From contig JABMOW010000051.1 of assembly GCA_013204025.1 (NCBI GenBank), positions 1 through 51,070 on the forward strand: a DNA stretch of 51,070 nucleotides. The letters run 5' to 3'. The notes under the pieces are model-generated. The model was given only the letters and a program-made list of their open reading frames with translations, was not told where the DNA came from and ran no database searches. Made by a program: the position numbers and the translations under genes. This DNA comes from Fidelibacterota bacterium. GTDB taxonomy: Bacteria > Fidelibacterota > Marinisomatia > SCGC-AAA003-L08 > JACNLC01. Below, piece by piece: positions 34,651 to 42,497 of the stretch. Position 1 is the first letter of the stretch. Each line of letters starts with the position of its first letter.

Positions 34651-35436
34651 ATGATTAATAAATATTTTATAAAATCCCCAATATCAATAGGTTTGGGAAC
34701 ACTCACATTAATTTCCGCAATGACATTTGCTCAGACTGGATATGAAGTAGCAAAATCCGTAGATGAACGATTGGAACCGAAGGACATGAAAACGGATATG
34801 ACCATGGTGCTTACCAATTCGAAAGGACAATCCAGAACATCGACATTAAGAACAGTGAATGTAAATGGTGGTGAAAAACAAATGTTGTGGTTTCTCTCTC
34901 CAGCAGATGATAAAGGGGTATCTTTTCTAAAGATCGAACATGATGATAAAGACGATGAGATGCGTCTGTGGTTGCCTGCATTTAAAAAAGTTCGAAGGAT
35001 TTCCTCAAGTAAAAAAGCGGAAGCGTTCATGGGATCTGATTTAAGTTATGAGGATATGACCAACCGTAATCTGGATGAGAATGATTACGAACTGGTAAAA
35101 TCAGAAGAGATATTTGAAGGGCACACTTGTTATGTGCTGAAAACGGTTCCCAAATCAGTAGCGGAATCTGAATACAGCAGTCATATCACCTGGGTAGTTA
35201 TAGATGGACTGTATCCAATCAAAGAAGAATCCTATGACAGGACCGGAAATCTTCTAAAAACGAAAGACTTCACTTTCATAAAATTGGATGGATATTACAC
35301 ACCCATAGAAATCTATGTGGACAATGTACAAAAAAATCATAATACACGACTCACCTTTACAAACATTCAACTCGATACAGAAATAGAAGACGATCTGTTT
35401 CAGGAAAAAAATCTAAAACGACTCCCACGGGACTAA
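34651..35436 (+). CDS. LolA-like outer-membrane lipoprotein-sorting protein
   Basis: 261 residues, with GAAAGGA before the ATG and a signal peptide ending near 'MTFAQT' (about residue 28). The mature domain matches the LolA_like group of 'outer membrane lipoprotein-sorting proteins': 'DMTMVLTNSKGQSRTSTLRT', 'LPAFKKVRRISSSKKAEAFM', 'GSDLSYEDM' and 'FTNIQLDTEIEDDLFQEKNL'. These half-barrels bind lipids in the periplasm. The position between an RND exporter (50 bp upstream) and a barrel protein (10 bp downstream) fits a shuttle for the exporter's hydrophobic cargo. Confidence 0.87.
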   Translation: MINKYFIKSPISIGLGTLTLISAMTFAQTGYEVAKSVDERLEPKDMKTDMTMVLTNSKGQSRTSTLRTVNVNGGEKQMLWFLSPADDKGVSFLKIEHDDKDDEMRLWLPAFKKVRRISSSKKAEAFMGSDLSYEDMTNRNLDENDYELVKSEEIFEGHTCYVLKTVPKSVAESEYSSHITWVVIDGLYPIKEESYDRTGNLLKTKDFTFIKLDGYYTPIEIYVDNVQKNHNTRLTFTNIQLDTEIEDDLFQEKNLKRLPRD

Positions 35437-35446
35437 CGAGATCTAA

Positions 35447-36673
35447 ATGAAGAAAACAATCCTCACAGCAGCATTTCTAACGACAATTATGTTCGCGCAG
35501 GGGTACTACTCCGGGTATATTTATCCGTCACAAATGGTCAGCTCATCAGATGGCAAAGAAATCGCACTTCCATTTAGATTGGCTGAACTGAAGCTGGGAT
35601 TTTCAAAAGGTGATTTTGATATTAAACTCACATCTGCCCTTGAGTACAGATGGTCAACTGCAAAATCAGAAGCTGAACTGAGAGAACTGTATGTGGTGTG
35701 GTATCCATCATTTGGGGAAATTTCTGTTGGTAAGCAGATCTTGACCTGGGGCGCTGTAGATGGAAATAATCCCACGGATAATCTCAATGCGTACAATTAT
35801 TATTACATGTTCATGATGGGAACTGATCGTAAGGTTGGGTCTCTTTCTGCAATGGTTAATTATTATGTAGGGGACTGGAAACTAACTGGGGTGATTATAG
35901 GAGAACATGTCCCAAATAAACTTCCATTCAACGAACCGGACTTCCCGTTGGAATTACCACCTACCCCAAACCATTACATTTCTGTGGGCGATCCCATAGA
36001 GTATGGGTTAAAAGTACAAACGATTGTTGGAGAAAGTGACATTTCATTGTCCTGGCTCAAGGGGCATGATCGCAGCTTTTCAATGGCAAATCCTGTAAGT
36101 TATACCGTAGGATACCGGAGAACATCTATCTTGGGTGCTGACATTGTAATGTTCTTAGGCGACCTAACTTTTCGGGGAGAGGCTGCATATTTTTTCACAG
36201 AAACAGATTTTGAAACCCCCTTCACAATTAACGCTGAATACGGTCAATACGCCGTTCAGTGTGAATACACCACATCATCTGATATTACATTGAATGCTCA
36301 ACTGATTGGTAATCAATACTTCTGGTTTTCAGGTTCAACCATTGATCCTGCAAGTGGACTCGTCCCAGTGATAGAAAATAATTTTCAGATGGGGATGGGG
36401 ATGCCGTTTGCGGTTATTACGGACAGTGGACTTTTAATGTCCGCTTCTGGAAATTTATTTGACAGCCGTCTGGAATTGAAAGGGATGACATTCCAGAATT
36501 TGGACGGGAAAGGAATGATGCTGGGTGGTGAAGTCAATTATTCGCCCGTAGAAAACTGGATTCTTCACGTTGCGCTTAACCAATTTATCGGAGCAGACGC
36601 TCAACCTGACAACGTCTTTACAAAGTTAGAAGATTTCTCACATGTTCGAGTGGGGATGGAATATAATTTTTAG
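35447..36673 (+). CDS. outer-membrane beta-barrel protein (DUF1302/porin-like)
   Basis: 408 residues with a signal peptide (MKKTILTAAFLTTIMFAQG). The mature protein alternates hydrophobic and polar residues in many short amphipathic strands and ends in Phe ('VGMEYNF'), the C-terminal signature for BAM-mediated insertion. 'VGKQILTWGAVDGNNPTDNL' near residue 100 resembles the DUF1302 barrels that accompany MMPL/RND exporters and LolA- or DUF1329-type proteins in other bacteria. It is probably the outer-membrane end of the hydrophobic-compound pathway encoded here. Confidence 0.78.
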   Translation: MKKTILTAAFLTTIMFAQGYYSGYIYPSQMVSSSDGKEIALPFRLAELKLGFSKGDFDIKLTSALEYRWSTAKSEAELRELYVVWYPSFGEISVGKQILTWGAVDGNNPTDNLNAYNYYYMFMMGTDRKVGSLSAMVNYYVGDWKLTGVIIGEHVPNKLPFNEPDFPLELPPTPNHYISVGDPIEYGLKVQTIVGESDISLSWLKGHDRSFSMANPVSYTVGYRRTSILGADIVMFLGDLTFRGEAAYFFTETDFETPFTINAEYGQYAVQCEYTTSSDITLNAQLIGNQYFWFSGSTIDPASGLVPVIENNFQMGMGMPFAVITDSGLLMSASGNLFDSRLELKGMTFQNLDGKGMMLGGEVNYSPVENWILHVALNQFIGADAQPDNVFTKLEDFSHVRVGMEYNF

Positions 36674-37005
36674 ACGGAGTTTGTCTGATATCCGTTAGTC
36701 TTTATCCACTCATTTTCAATTTTTATTCCCGAATAATCCTCAAATGAATTAGCACTCTCTCCATATCACTACCCAATTTAATTATACCAAAATGATATAA
36801 ATATTGATTCTGATTTTGTGTTATTGGAAATTCATAAAAATATTTTCATTAATCAACAACCTTTATAAAGATAATAGGTTATCTCATTTTTTATCCTTCG
36901 TTTTCAGGAATAATTCACCGAAATTGAAATTTGGGCATGCCCTTTGTATCTTAAACAGTGAATTTGTTTTTTACCAGAGAAAAATTTTACCGAAAGGAAA
37001 TAACC
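36674..37005 (+). other. 332-bp intergenic region
   Basis: Separates the RND/LolA/barrel operon from the small repeat protein. The first 230 bp are AT-rich without a convincing terminator or open frame. The last 80 bp hold a promoter (36924-36952) and a ribosome site (AAAGGA near 36993-36998). Confidence 0.5.
36924..36952 (+). promoter_or_regulatory. promoter with GGGCATGCCC palindrome in the spacer
   Basis: -35 TTGAAA (36924-36929) and -10 TATCTT (36947-36952) with a 17-bp spacer, upstream of the small repeat protein. The spacer contains the perfect 10-bp palindrome GGGCATGCCC (36933-36942), conspicuously GC-rich in an AT-rich region and well placed for a regulator. Confidence 0.55.
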
Positions 37006-37257
37006 ATGTTAAGAAAAGTTTTTACCACAAGCATCATAATCGCAGGATTGTTCTTCGTATTAAATGCAGCTCAAAATCATGAAACAGTTTGCAAGAACAA
37101 TGTTGAAAAAGAATGTTGGGAATATAATCAGGAAAAAGGTTGGATCTATCTGGCGCCAGTCATTGAAGTCACACCACAGTCTGAGACAGTAGGTTGGAGT
37201 TTTGATTCTGAAAAAGGTTGGATTTATCATACGGAAACCGTCGAAGTGTTAGGGTAA
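37006..37257 (+). CDS. small secreted protein with duplicated EKGWIY motif
   Basis: The ATG at 37006 has AAAGGA about 8 bases upstream and gives an 83-residue protein with an N-terminal export segment ('LRKVFTTSIIIAGLFFVLNA'); the longer frame from 36958 starts at TTG-like context before the ribosome site. The mature part carries two aligned 18-residue repeats, residues 38-55 and 64-81, with the pattern W-x-(Y/F)-(N/D)-x-EKGWIY-x5-EV. Two cysteines (Cys29, Cys37) precede the first repeat. It has its own promoter and a strong terminator, so it is a free-standing, probably well-expressed gene. No family is recognised. Confidence 0.7.
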   Translation: MLRKVFTTSIIIAGLFFVLNAAQNHETVCKNNVEKECWEYNQEKGWIYLAPVIEVTPQSETVGWSFDSEKGWIYHTETVEVLG

Positions 37258-37292
37258 CGCTCCCCCGACGCTTTGATTTTCTTCTCCCATGA

Positions 37293-37318
37293 GACCCCGG
37301 GCAACCGGGGTCTTTTTT
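37293..37318 (+). terminator. strong intrinsic terminator with GCAA tetraloop
   Basis: Stem GACCCCGG (37293-37300) and CCGGGGTC (37305-37312), loop GCAA (a GNRA tetraloop), then six T (37313-37318). It ends the small repeat-protein transcript. The convergent gene stops at 37344, and the structure lacks a T-run in that direction. Confidence 0.92.
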
Positions 37319-37343
37319 ATACTCGATGTCTGTAGGATCCAAA

Positions 37344-38423
37344 TCAATATGTGTTCTGCGGAATCTCCCAAACACCCACTGCATCATTAAAAAGTGAGCC
37401 TAAATAAAGATAACCTTCGTGCTCAAACACATTTGTAATTGACCACAGAATTTCTCCTGTTGTATCATGATAGCTATTCAAAATATTCCCACTCATATCA
37501 ATCCGAAGAATTAACCCGTACGGTGTCGGGCTGGGTCTCAATAGATCTGGGAGGTACATAAGCACTTTTTTTAGCCATGGTCGTGGATGATAAATTGTAT
37601 CCACTTCTTTTTTTCTCGGAGATGCCATTGATACCCAATATGTGCCTGGTGTACTTTTATCTAACCCATCAGGAAACCCAGGTAGATTGTCCATGAAAAT
37701 TTCACTTTCGCCTCGCTTGTACCCATGTAGCCAGACTTTTCTGATTCGATACGCACTGGTTTCATTTACCAACAGGTATGATTCATCAATTGATAACTGG
37801 ATTCCATTAGCAAAATAGAGTTCATCAATAATTTTAGATAACTCACCGGTTTTTAAATCGTATCCCCAAACACTTCCCAGGGGATGGTGTAGGAGGATGT
37901 CAAAATAAAAACTTTCCAATTCACCCAAGCTGCTGGCGTCTGTAAAATAAACAACATCATCTGATGAAATGGTCAAATCGTCTATCAGGTGGAACTGATT
38001 TCCATTGTTGACCAAAATACTCATCTCTCCAGTTGGACTCAGAGAGATCAACCCCAGGCTGGTATGGCAGACGATGAGATTTTCTTTTGAATCCAGAGCC
38101 AGACCTAACGGACGTCCTGCAGAACGAAAGAATGGGATCAACTCCCCAGTACTTGTATATTTATAAATTGTACCATCGGAATTGGAAATAAATAAATTTC
38201 CCTTCGAGTCACGGATGACATCTTCAGGACCAGATACTTGCCCCTCAAGCAGTCGTACAGCGGATTGAAGCAGATCGTTGGGTTGTAACCTGCCGGTCAT
38301 TTCAGGTGCAGGAGGTGGATTGAATGCCAGGGGTTTCAAAGTGGGGATATCTTGGGCATTAAAAAATATATAAATGATGATTGCAACTATTATTAATATT
38401 AGAAATCTGAAAAACTTTTTCAT
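37344..38423 (-). CDS. SMP-30/strictosidine-synthase-like beta-propeller, membrane anchored
   Basis: 359 residues. One N-terminal TM helix (about 5-22) anchors a six-bladed beta-propeller of the SMP-30/gluconolactonase/strictosidine-synthase-like group: 'GPEDVIRDSKGNLFISNSDG', 'GRPLGLALDSKENLIV', 'LTISSDDVVYFTDASS', 'FANGIQLSIDESYLLVNETS', 'GFPDGLDKSTPGTYWVSMAS'. This pattern is shared with animal adipocyte plasma-membrane-associated proteins. A lactonase or arylesterase-like hydrolase is possible, but the substrate is unknown. It is convergent with the small repeat-protein gene. Confidence 0.82.
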   Translation of the reverse strand: MKKFFRFLILIIVAIIIYIFFNAQDIPTLKPLAFNPPPAPEMTGRLQPNDLLQSAVRLLEGQVSGPEDVIRDSKGNLFISNSDGTIYKYTSTGELIPFFRSAGRPLGLALDSKENLIVCHTSLGLISLSPTGEMSILVNNGNQFHLIDDLTISSDDVVYFTDASSLGELESFYFDILLHHPLGSVWGYDLKTGELSKIIDELYFANGIQLSIDESYLLVNETSAYRIRKVWLHGYKRGESEIFMDNLPGFPDGLDKSTPGTYWVSMASPRKKEVDTIYHPRPWLKKVLMYLPDLLRPSPTPYGLILRIDMSGNILNSYHDTTGEILWSITNVFEHEGYLYLGSLFNDAVGVWEIPQNTY

Positions 38424-38488
38424 TACTAATTTCCTTATAAATTTATTTTTTGAAAAATTTTGATTTTATCGAATTCAAATGGTTCAAG

Positions 38489-38929
38489 CTAAATGTTTCT
38501 ATTCTTTTTTTTACAGAAATAATGAATATCATGATGAGGGACATAGCCCATTTTCTTAAAAAAAGTCACTGAAGAATCATTCCCATCATCAATCAAACAT
38601 GCAACGATGTGAATATTTCGGGATTCAAGAACTGCTTCAACCTGATCAACTAATTGTCGGGCTATTCCGGCATGTTGATAATCTGGATGAACCGCCAACC
38701 GATTGATCCATCCTTTTCGCCCGTCATGAGTACCGAAAACGACACCGATGATTTGGTGATTCTGCTCTGCCACATAAAATAGAGCTGTTTGCCCAGTTGA
38801 TTCCTGGCGGATTGTTTCTTCAGAATCTCTTCCACCGGGTTTGAAGGGTAAGCCCACAACCTCCCACAGCGTTCGGACAGCAGGATAGTCTTCCATTGAG
38901 AACGGCCGTATTAAAATAGAATCCGTCAT
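38489..38929 (-). CDS. GNAT-family N-acetyltransferase
   Basis: 146 residues, a compact GNAT fold. 'GWINRLAVHPDYQHAGIARQ' contains the acetyl-CoA pyrophosphate loop (Q-x-x-G-I-A form), and the C-terminal 'SSVTFFKKMGYVPHHDIHYF' is the usual last strand-helix. The first four bases overlap the end of the E2-like acyltransferase gene, so the two are translationally coupled and may act on one substrate or pathway. The target is unknown; YpeA/RimI-like relatives acetylate diverse amines. Confidence 0.85.
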   Translation of the reverse strand: MTDSILIRPFSMEDYPAVRTLWEVVGLPFKPGGRDSEETIRQESTGQTALFYVAEQNHQIIGVVFGTHDGRKGWINRLAVHPDYQHAGIARQLVDQVEAVLESRNIHIVACLIDDGNDSSVTFFKKMGYVPHHDIHYFCKKKNRNI

Positions 38930-39759
38930 ATCGTAATAAACTTCTCCGGGTTCGAGAGGATATCGTTAAACATGCCCAATGCACGAAGGCAATAAAAACC
39001 ATCTGCGATCCGTTCGTCGAATGAAAATTTCAATGTGATCATGGATACAGCTCGTATTTCACCGGAGTCATCCACCACCACTTCTTTATGTTTTTTCCCA
39101 ATGGTTATAAAAATGGGAATATTTCCGTATTCAAACAAATGGTGATAAGCTGCGTCCAGTCCAAAACTGCCCAAATTGGCTACCATGATACTGGCAAACA
39201 TCGGGTCGTCTTTGATAAATATATCGGGTAATAATCCGAAGTGATCAAGCTTCATAAGCAACCGTGCCATGGGACTTATGATGAAAGCTGGGAGTTTGAA
39301 AATCAACGAAAGTTCTTTATCGGTATGGGATAATTTGTCGCTTTTCTCTTCTGCGATCGTGTGCGTGAGTGTCTTCACAAGAGATTGGAAATCCAAGTTC
39401 GGATCAATTTTTCGCTTTATAGCAATGACAGGTCCAGTATCATCCATTTTTTTCTTTGCGCTGAAACAGACCCAGATACCATGTCGTTGGAAAATTCTGC
39501 GTCCGGCTACAAAACGATTCAGGCGTGGATGTTCGTTTAAAATTTGTCCACCAGCCCAAAGGAGCAAATGAAAAATAGATGCCTTCTGGTTGGTCTTTTC
39601 TCTGAACGATGCGAGAAAGTCCCAAGCGTTATCCACGGGTATCTTCTGTTCGAAAAAAACGATGGATTCGTTCCGCCCCTTCATGATGAACGGCATAATT
39701 CGGCGGGTCAAAGACAGGTTTTTTACATAGGTTCCATCGGGTCGAAATTGAAACGGCAT
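38926..39759 (-). CDS. stand-alone E2/CAT-like acyltransferase domain, catalytic His replaced
   Basis: 277 residues homologous to the catalytic domain of 2-oxo-acid dehydrogenase E2 subunits and chloramphenicol acetyltransferase, with no lipoyl or peripheral-subunit-binding domain. The final motif, normally HxxxDG, reads E-R-I-A-D-G (Glu249 in place of His, then Asp253-Gly254), within 'FSFDERIADGFYCLRA'. The general base for acyl transfer is therefore missing, although the trimer-forming fold seems intact. It overlaps a GNAT gene by 4 bases and follows dapF by 23 bp. It may be a scaffold or binding protein, or an enzyme with changed chemistry. Confidence 0.75.
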   Translation of the reverse strand: MPFQFRPDGTYVKNLSLTRRIMPFIMKGRNESIVFFEQKIPVDNAWDFLASFREKTNQKASIFHLLLWAGGQILNEHPRLNRFVAGRRIFQRHGIWVCFSAKKKMDDTGPVIAIKRKIDPNLDFQSLVKTLTHTIAEEKSDKLSHTDKELSLIFKLPAFIISPMARLLMKLDHFGLLPDIFIKDDPMFASIMVANLGSFGLDAAYHHLFEYGNIPIFITIGKKHKEVVVDDSGEIRAVSMITLKFSFDERIADGFYCLRALGMFNDILSNPEKFITI

Positions 39760-39782
39760 GGTTCCTCCTGTGGTGCTAAAGG

Positions 39783-40589
39783 TTAATGAAGATTATCAGG
39801 ATTGATCTGCGAAGTATAGAGGATCACTGCCGGACCGCTCAACCACACGTTTTGCCAATCAGAATCAAATACCAAGCTGAGTTTTCCTCCGGGAACGATG
39901 ATATCCAATGGGCTTTCAAGTTCTTTTAATTTTGCCGCATGGAAAGCTGCAGCCACTGATCCGGATCCGCAGGATAGCATGACTTTTTCTATCCCTTTTT
40001 CATAAGTAATCACCTTGATCGTGCGGGAATTTACCACTTCAAAAAAATCTACATTTATTCCACGAGGGGCAAACTCGGAGGCGTACCGGATACCCGGAGC
40101 AAATTCAGATGCCTGCTTCATAGTAAATCGTTCAACCTCAGTCGTAAAATGTGTGGCACCGGAATCCACATGACATCCGGAAAATCCTTCTACCGTCAAC
40201 ATATCACTTTTATATTCTGGTGGAGTCATTTTCAACCGAATCTGATCGTCTTCCAGTATTTCCATTTCATGGGGTCCGTCACCGGCTAAAAAGTGTATTT
40301 GATTGCTTGTCACCTGACTCCGTTTTTTCATCAGAAGTCCTGCGCACCGGGCGCCGTTAGCACACATCGTTTCCCAGGTACCATCGGAATTATAGTAGTC
40401 CATTTTGTAGTCATACCCCGGTTCTTTGGATAACACCAGCACCGCATCAGCGCCAACACCGGTTCTTCGACGACATAATCTTGAAATGAAAGATCGATCC
40501 CGAACCAAATCGGGAGACTCTTCCGCAATGAAGATGATAAAATCGTTTCCCGTTCCATGTGCTTTTGTAAAGGTTATGTTGTCACTCAT
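39783..40589 (-). CDS. dapF: diaminopimelate epimerase
   Basis: Interconverts LL- and meso-diaminopimelate for peptidoglycan and lysine synthesis. The 268-residue sequence keeps both catalytic cysteines: Cys82 in 'CANGARCAG' and Cys207 in 'LSCGSGSVAAA' (the more usual form is ACGTGA), and starts with the typical 'FTKAHGTGNDFIIF'. 'HVDSGATHF' corresponds to the conserved G(N/V)PH region. A short tandem 'ASEFAPGIRY/ASEFAPRGIN' occurs near 160-180. Length is normal. Confidence 0.93.
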   Translation of the reverse strand: MSDNITFTKAHGTGNDFIIFIAEESPDLVRDRSFISRLCRRRTGVGADAVLVLSKEPGYDYKMDYYNSDGTWETMCANGARCAGLLMKKRSQVTSNQIHFLAGDGPHEMEILEDDQIRLKMTPPEYKSDMLTVEGFSGCHVDSGATHFTTEVERFTMKQASEFAPGIRYASEFAPRGINVDFFEVVNSRTIKVITYEKGIEKVMLSCGSGSVAAAFHAAKLKELESPLDIIVPGGKLSLVFDSDWQNVWLSGPAVILYTSQINPDNLH

Positions 40590-40628
40590 GGGATCCCCCT
40601 GTCTATCGAATCAAAGACCGCGACTAGT

Positions 40629-41042
40629 TTACAAAAGTGAATAATCGACCAATGATAAACCCAGATTATAGGCCAGAGTTAAGAGAATTAGAGCGCTCAC
40701 TCTGAGGAACAGGATGAAATTGAAAGATGAACTCTCTGCTTTACATGCCTTTCTCATTTTTGCATTTGCCCAATGGATGAGTCCAATAGAAAGGATGGCC
40801 AGAGTCAGTTTGTAGTGAAAATTAGGGAATTTCAACCAAAAAGATTGTCCAATAACGATCCACAATCCCAGCAATGGTACAATCCCGGATAAAGTCAATT
40901 CAGTGTAGAATATTATTTTTGCAGGGAGCTTTGTAAAAATATCGCATTTTTTTTTCATCGCCAATAAATAGATTGTCAACGAAATTGATGACAAAAAAAA
41001 CAAACTGGCAAACCATAAATGAGCAGTAAAGACATGAGACAT
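40629..41042 (-). CDS. four-helix integral membrane protein, function unknown
   Basis: 137 residues, with GGAGAAAAT immediately before the ATG. Four hydrophobic segments (about 5-27, 43-64, 74-92, 107-127) are linked by short basic loops ('KKKCDIF', 'AKMRKACKAE'). The opening 'MSHVFTAHLWFASLFFLSS' with a His in TM1 and 'GLIHWANAKMRK' in TM3 faintly recall SirB- or cytochrome-assembly-like small membrane proteins, but I recognise no family with confidence. It sits between dapF and the M16 protease pair on the same strand. Confidence 0.6.
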   Translation of the reverse strand: MSHVFTAHLWFASLFFLSSISLTIYLLAMKKKCDIFTKLPAKIIFYTELTLSGIVPLLGLWIVIGQSFWLKFPNFHYKLTLAILSIGLIHWANAKMRKACKAESSSFNFILFLRVSALILLTLAYNLGLSLVDYSLL

Positions 41043-41165
41043 ATTTTCTCCAATCAGTTTATATAAATTACAATATTCTACAAATTATCCCAAAATGAAC
41101 AGTTGGTCAAATTATGGAACCATGAGAAATGAAGGTCCAGAGGAATCATTCCACCGGCTTCATAT

Positions 41166-42497
41166 TTATAAATGGATGTCCTCATTTGGCATAACTGTTA
41201 TTTCTCCAAATCCTTGAATTTGAGATTCAATTTCCCTGCCATTGCCGGATAAGACACAGGTATATCCGGATACCGGGAAATAATCGTCAACAATTTTCAG
41301 TATATCTGACATTGACAGTGCTTGCAAAATGGAGAGGTAATCGGAAATCCACGTAGAGGGCAACTCATACAATGCCATTCGAGTTAATTTTTCAGATAGC
41401 TGTTCTGCCGTTTCAAGGGATAATGGATAGGTTCCGCATAAATGCCGGATCGTATCTCTAATCTCATCGTCTCTCGGTTTCTCATCATGAAGTTTATGCA
41501 ACTCATCGAAAATTACCTGAACCACTTCCCCTGTCGATTCTGTTTTTGTAAATGTACCAATGGCAAACGAACCCTGATGGAACATGCGAGTAAACCCACT
41601 AGAGATCGAATAGGTCAGCCCTCTTTTTACCCGGATTTCCTGATTTAATCTTGAAGTGAATCCTCCACCGAAAAGCGAATTTATAACGTTTAATGGGATG
41701 CTGTCAGGGTGATTCTGATAGATACCAGGGACTCCCATCTGAATATACGTTTGGACAGAATCCGGTCTGTCCATCACAAAAAATTTATTTTTCTGTTGAA
41801 CCGGTATCAAGATTCTTGATGTTTTGCGTAGCTGCCCAGTCCCCCAAGAGGAAAATATTTTCTGAATATTTGCAAATACCTCAGGAATCTGGAATTTACC
41901 TGTCAACACCAACACTGCATTATTTGCAATAAAATGTTCGTTAAAAAATTCCCGGATATCCTGCGATTGTAGTGCATTTATTTCCGGGAGTATTCCATTT
42001 GTAGGACTAGCGTATGGATGAGATTCGCCAAAGAATAATTTTTGAAAAAAATAGGAATTCAGCGAAGAAGGATTGTCCATGATGCCTTTGATGGCTGCTG
42101 AAATTCGCTGTTGTGCCGAATCAAATTCATGATCCAGAAAATGAGGTTTCATTACCATTCCACCCATAAATTGCAGTGCCGTAGCCAGGTCTTTCTGCAA
42201 AAAATCAGCGGATATAATTGAATAGTCCGGTGCTGACCCCGTATTTACTGTACCACCTAAAAAGTCAATGGCTTCTGAAAATTTAGCGGCATTATAATCA
42301 CCGGATCCCTTTTTCAATAATTCCAGTGTCAATGAAGCGCTGCCGGTTTTTCCCTTTTTATCCGCGGATGTCCCGGATTTGATCAGGCACTTCACAGATA
42401 CCAGTGGCATTTTATCAATAGGCATCATGACAACGGTGAGTCCGTTATCCATCACCTCGGTTTGAAATGGAGGGATATGAATATGATCAGCGCTCAT
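41166..42497 (-). CDS. M16-family peptidase homologue, non-catalytic partner
   Basis: 443 residues with the M16 (insulinase/PqqL/processing-peptidase) two-lobe fold: 'NGLTVVMMPIDKMPLVSVKC' at the start and 'GGFTSRLNQEIRVKRGLTYS' in the second lobe. The zinc motif is lost: the residues aligned with H-x-x-E-H are Ser55, Leu58 and Glu59 ('GSASLTLELLKKGS'). Such inactive subunits pair with an active one, here the gene overlapping by 4 bases upstream, as in bacterial YmxG/PqqF-type pairs. Substrate binding is its likely role. Confidence 0.88.
   Translation of the reverse strand: MSADHIHIPPFQTEVMDNGLTVVMMPIDKMPLVSVKCLIKSGTSADKKGKTGSASLTLELLKKGSGDYNAAKFSEAIDFLGGTVNTGSAPDYSIISADFLQKDLATALQFMGGMVMKPHFLDHEFDSAQQRISAAIKGIMDNPSSLNSYFFQKLFFGESHPYASPTNGILPEINALQSQDIREFFNEHFIANNAVLVLTGKFQIPEVFANIQKIFSSWGTGQLRKTSRILIPVQQKNKFFVMDRPDSVQTYIQMGVPGIYQNHPDSIPLNVINSLFGGGFTSRLNQEIRVKRGLTYSISSGFTRMFHQGSFAIGTFTKTESTGEVVQVIFDELHKLHDEKPRDDEIRDTIRHLCGTYPLSLETAEQLSEKLTRMALYELPSTWISDYLSILQALSMSDILKIVDDYFPVSGYTCVLSGNGREIESQIQGFGEITVMPNEDIHL

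Noticed and set aside
36804..37082. 92-codon frame overlapping the promoter and start of the small repeat gene
   Set aside because: Low-complexity composition and no ribosome site; the promoter, SD and terminator all support the other frame.
37293..37318. Hairpin as a bidirectional terminator for the convergent SMP-30-like gene
   Set aside because: On the minus strand no T-run follows the stem, so only plus-strand termination is supported.
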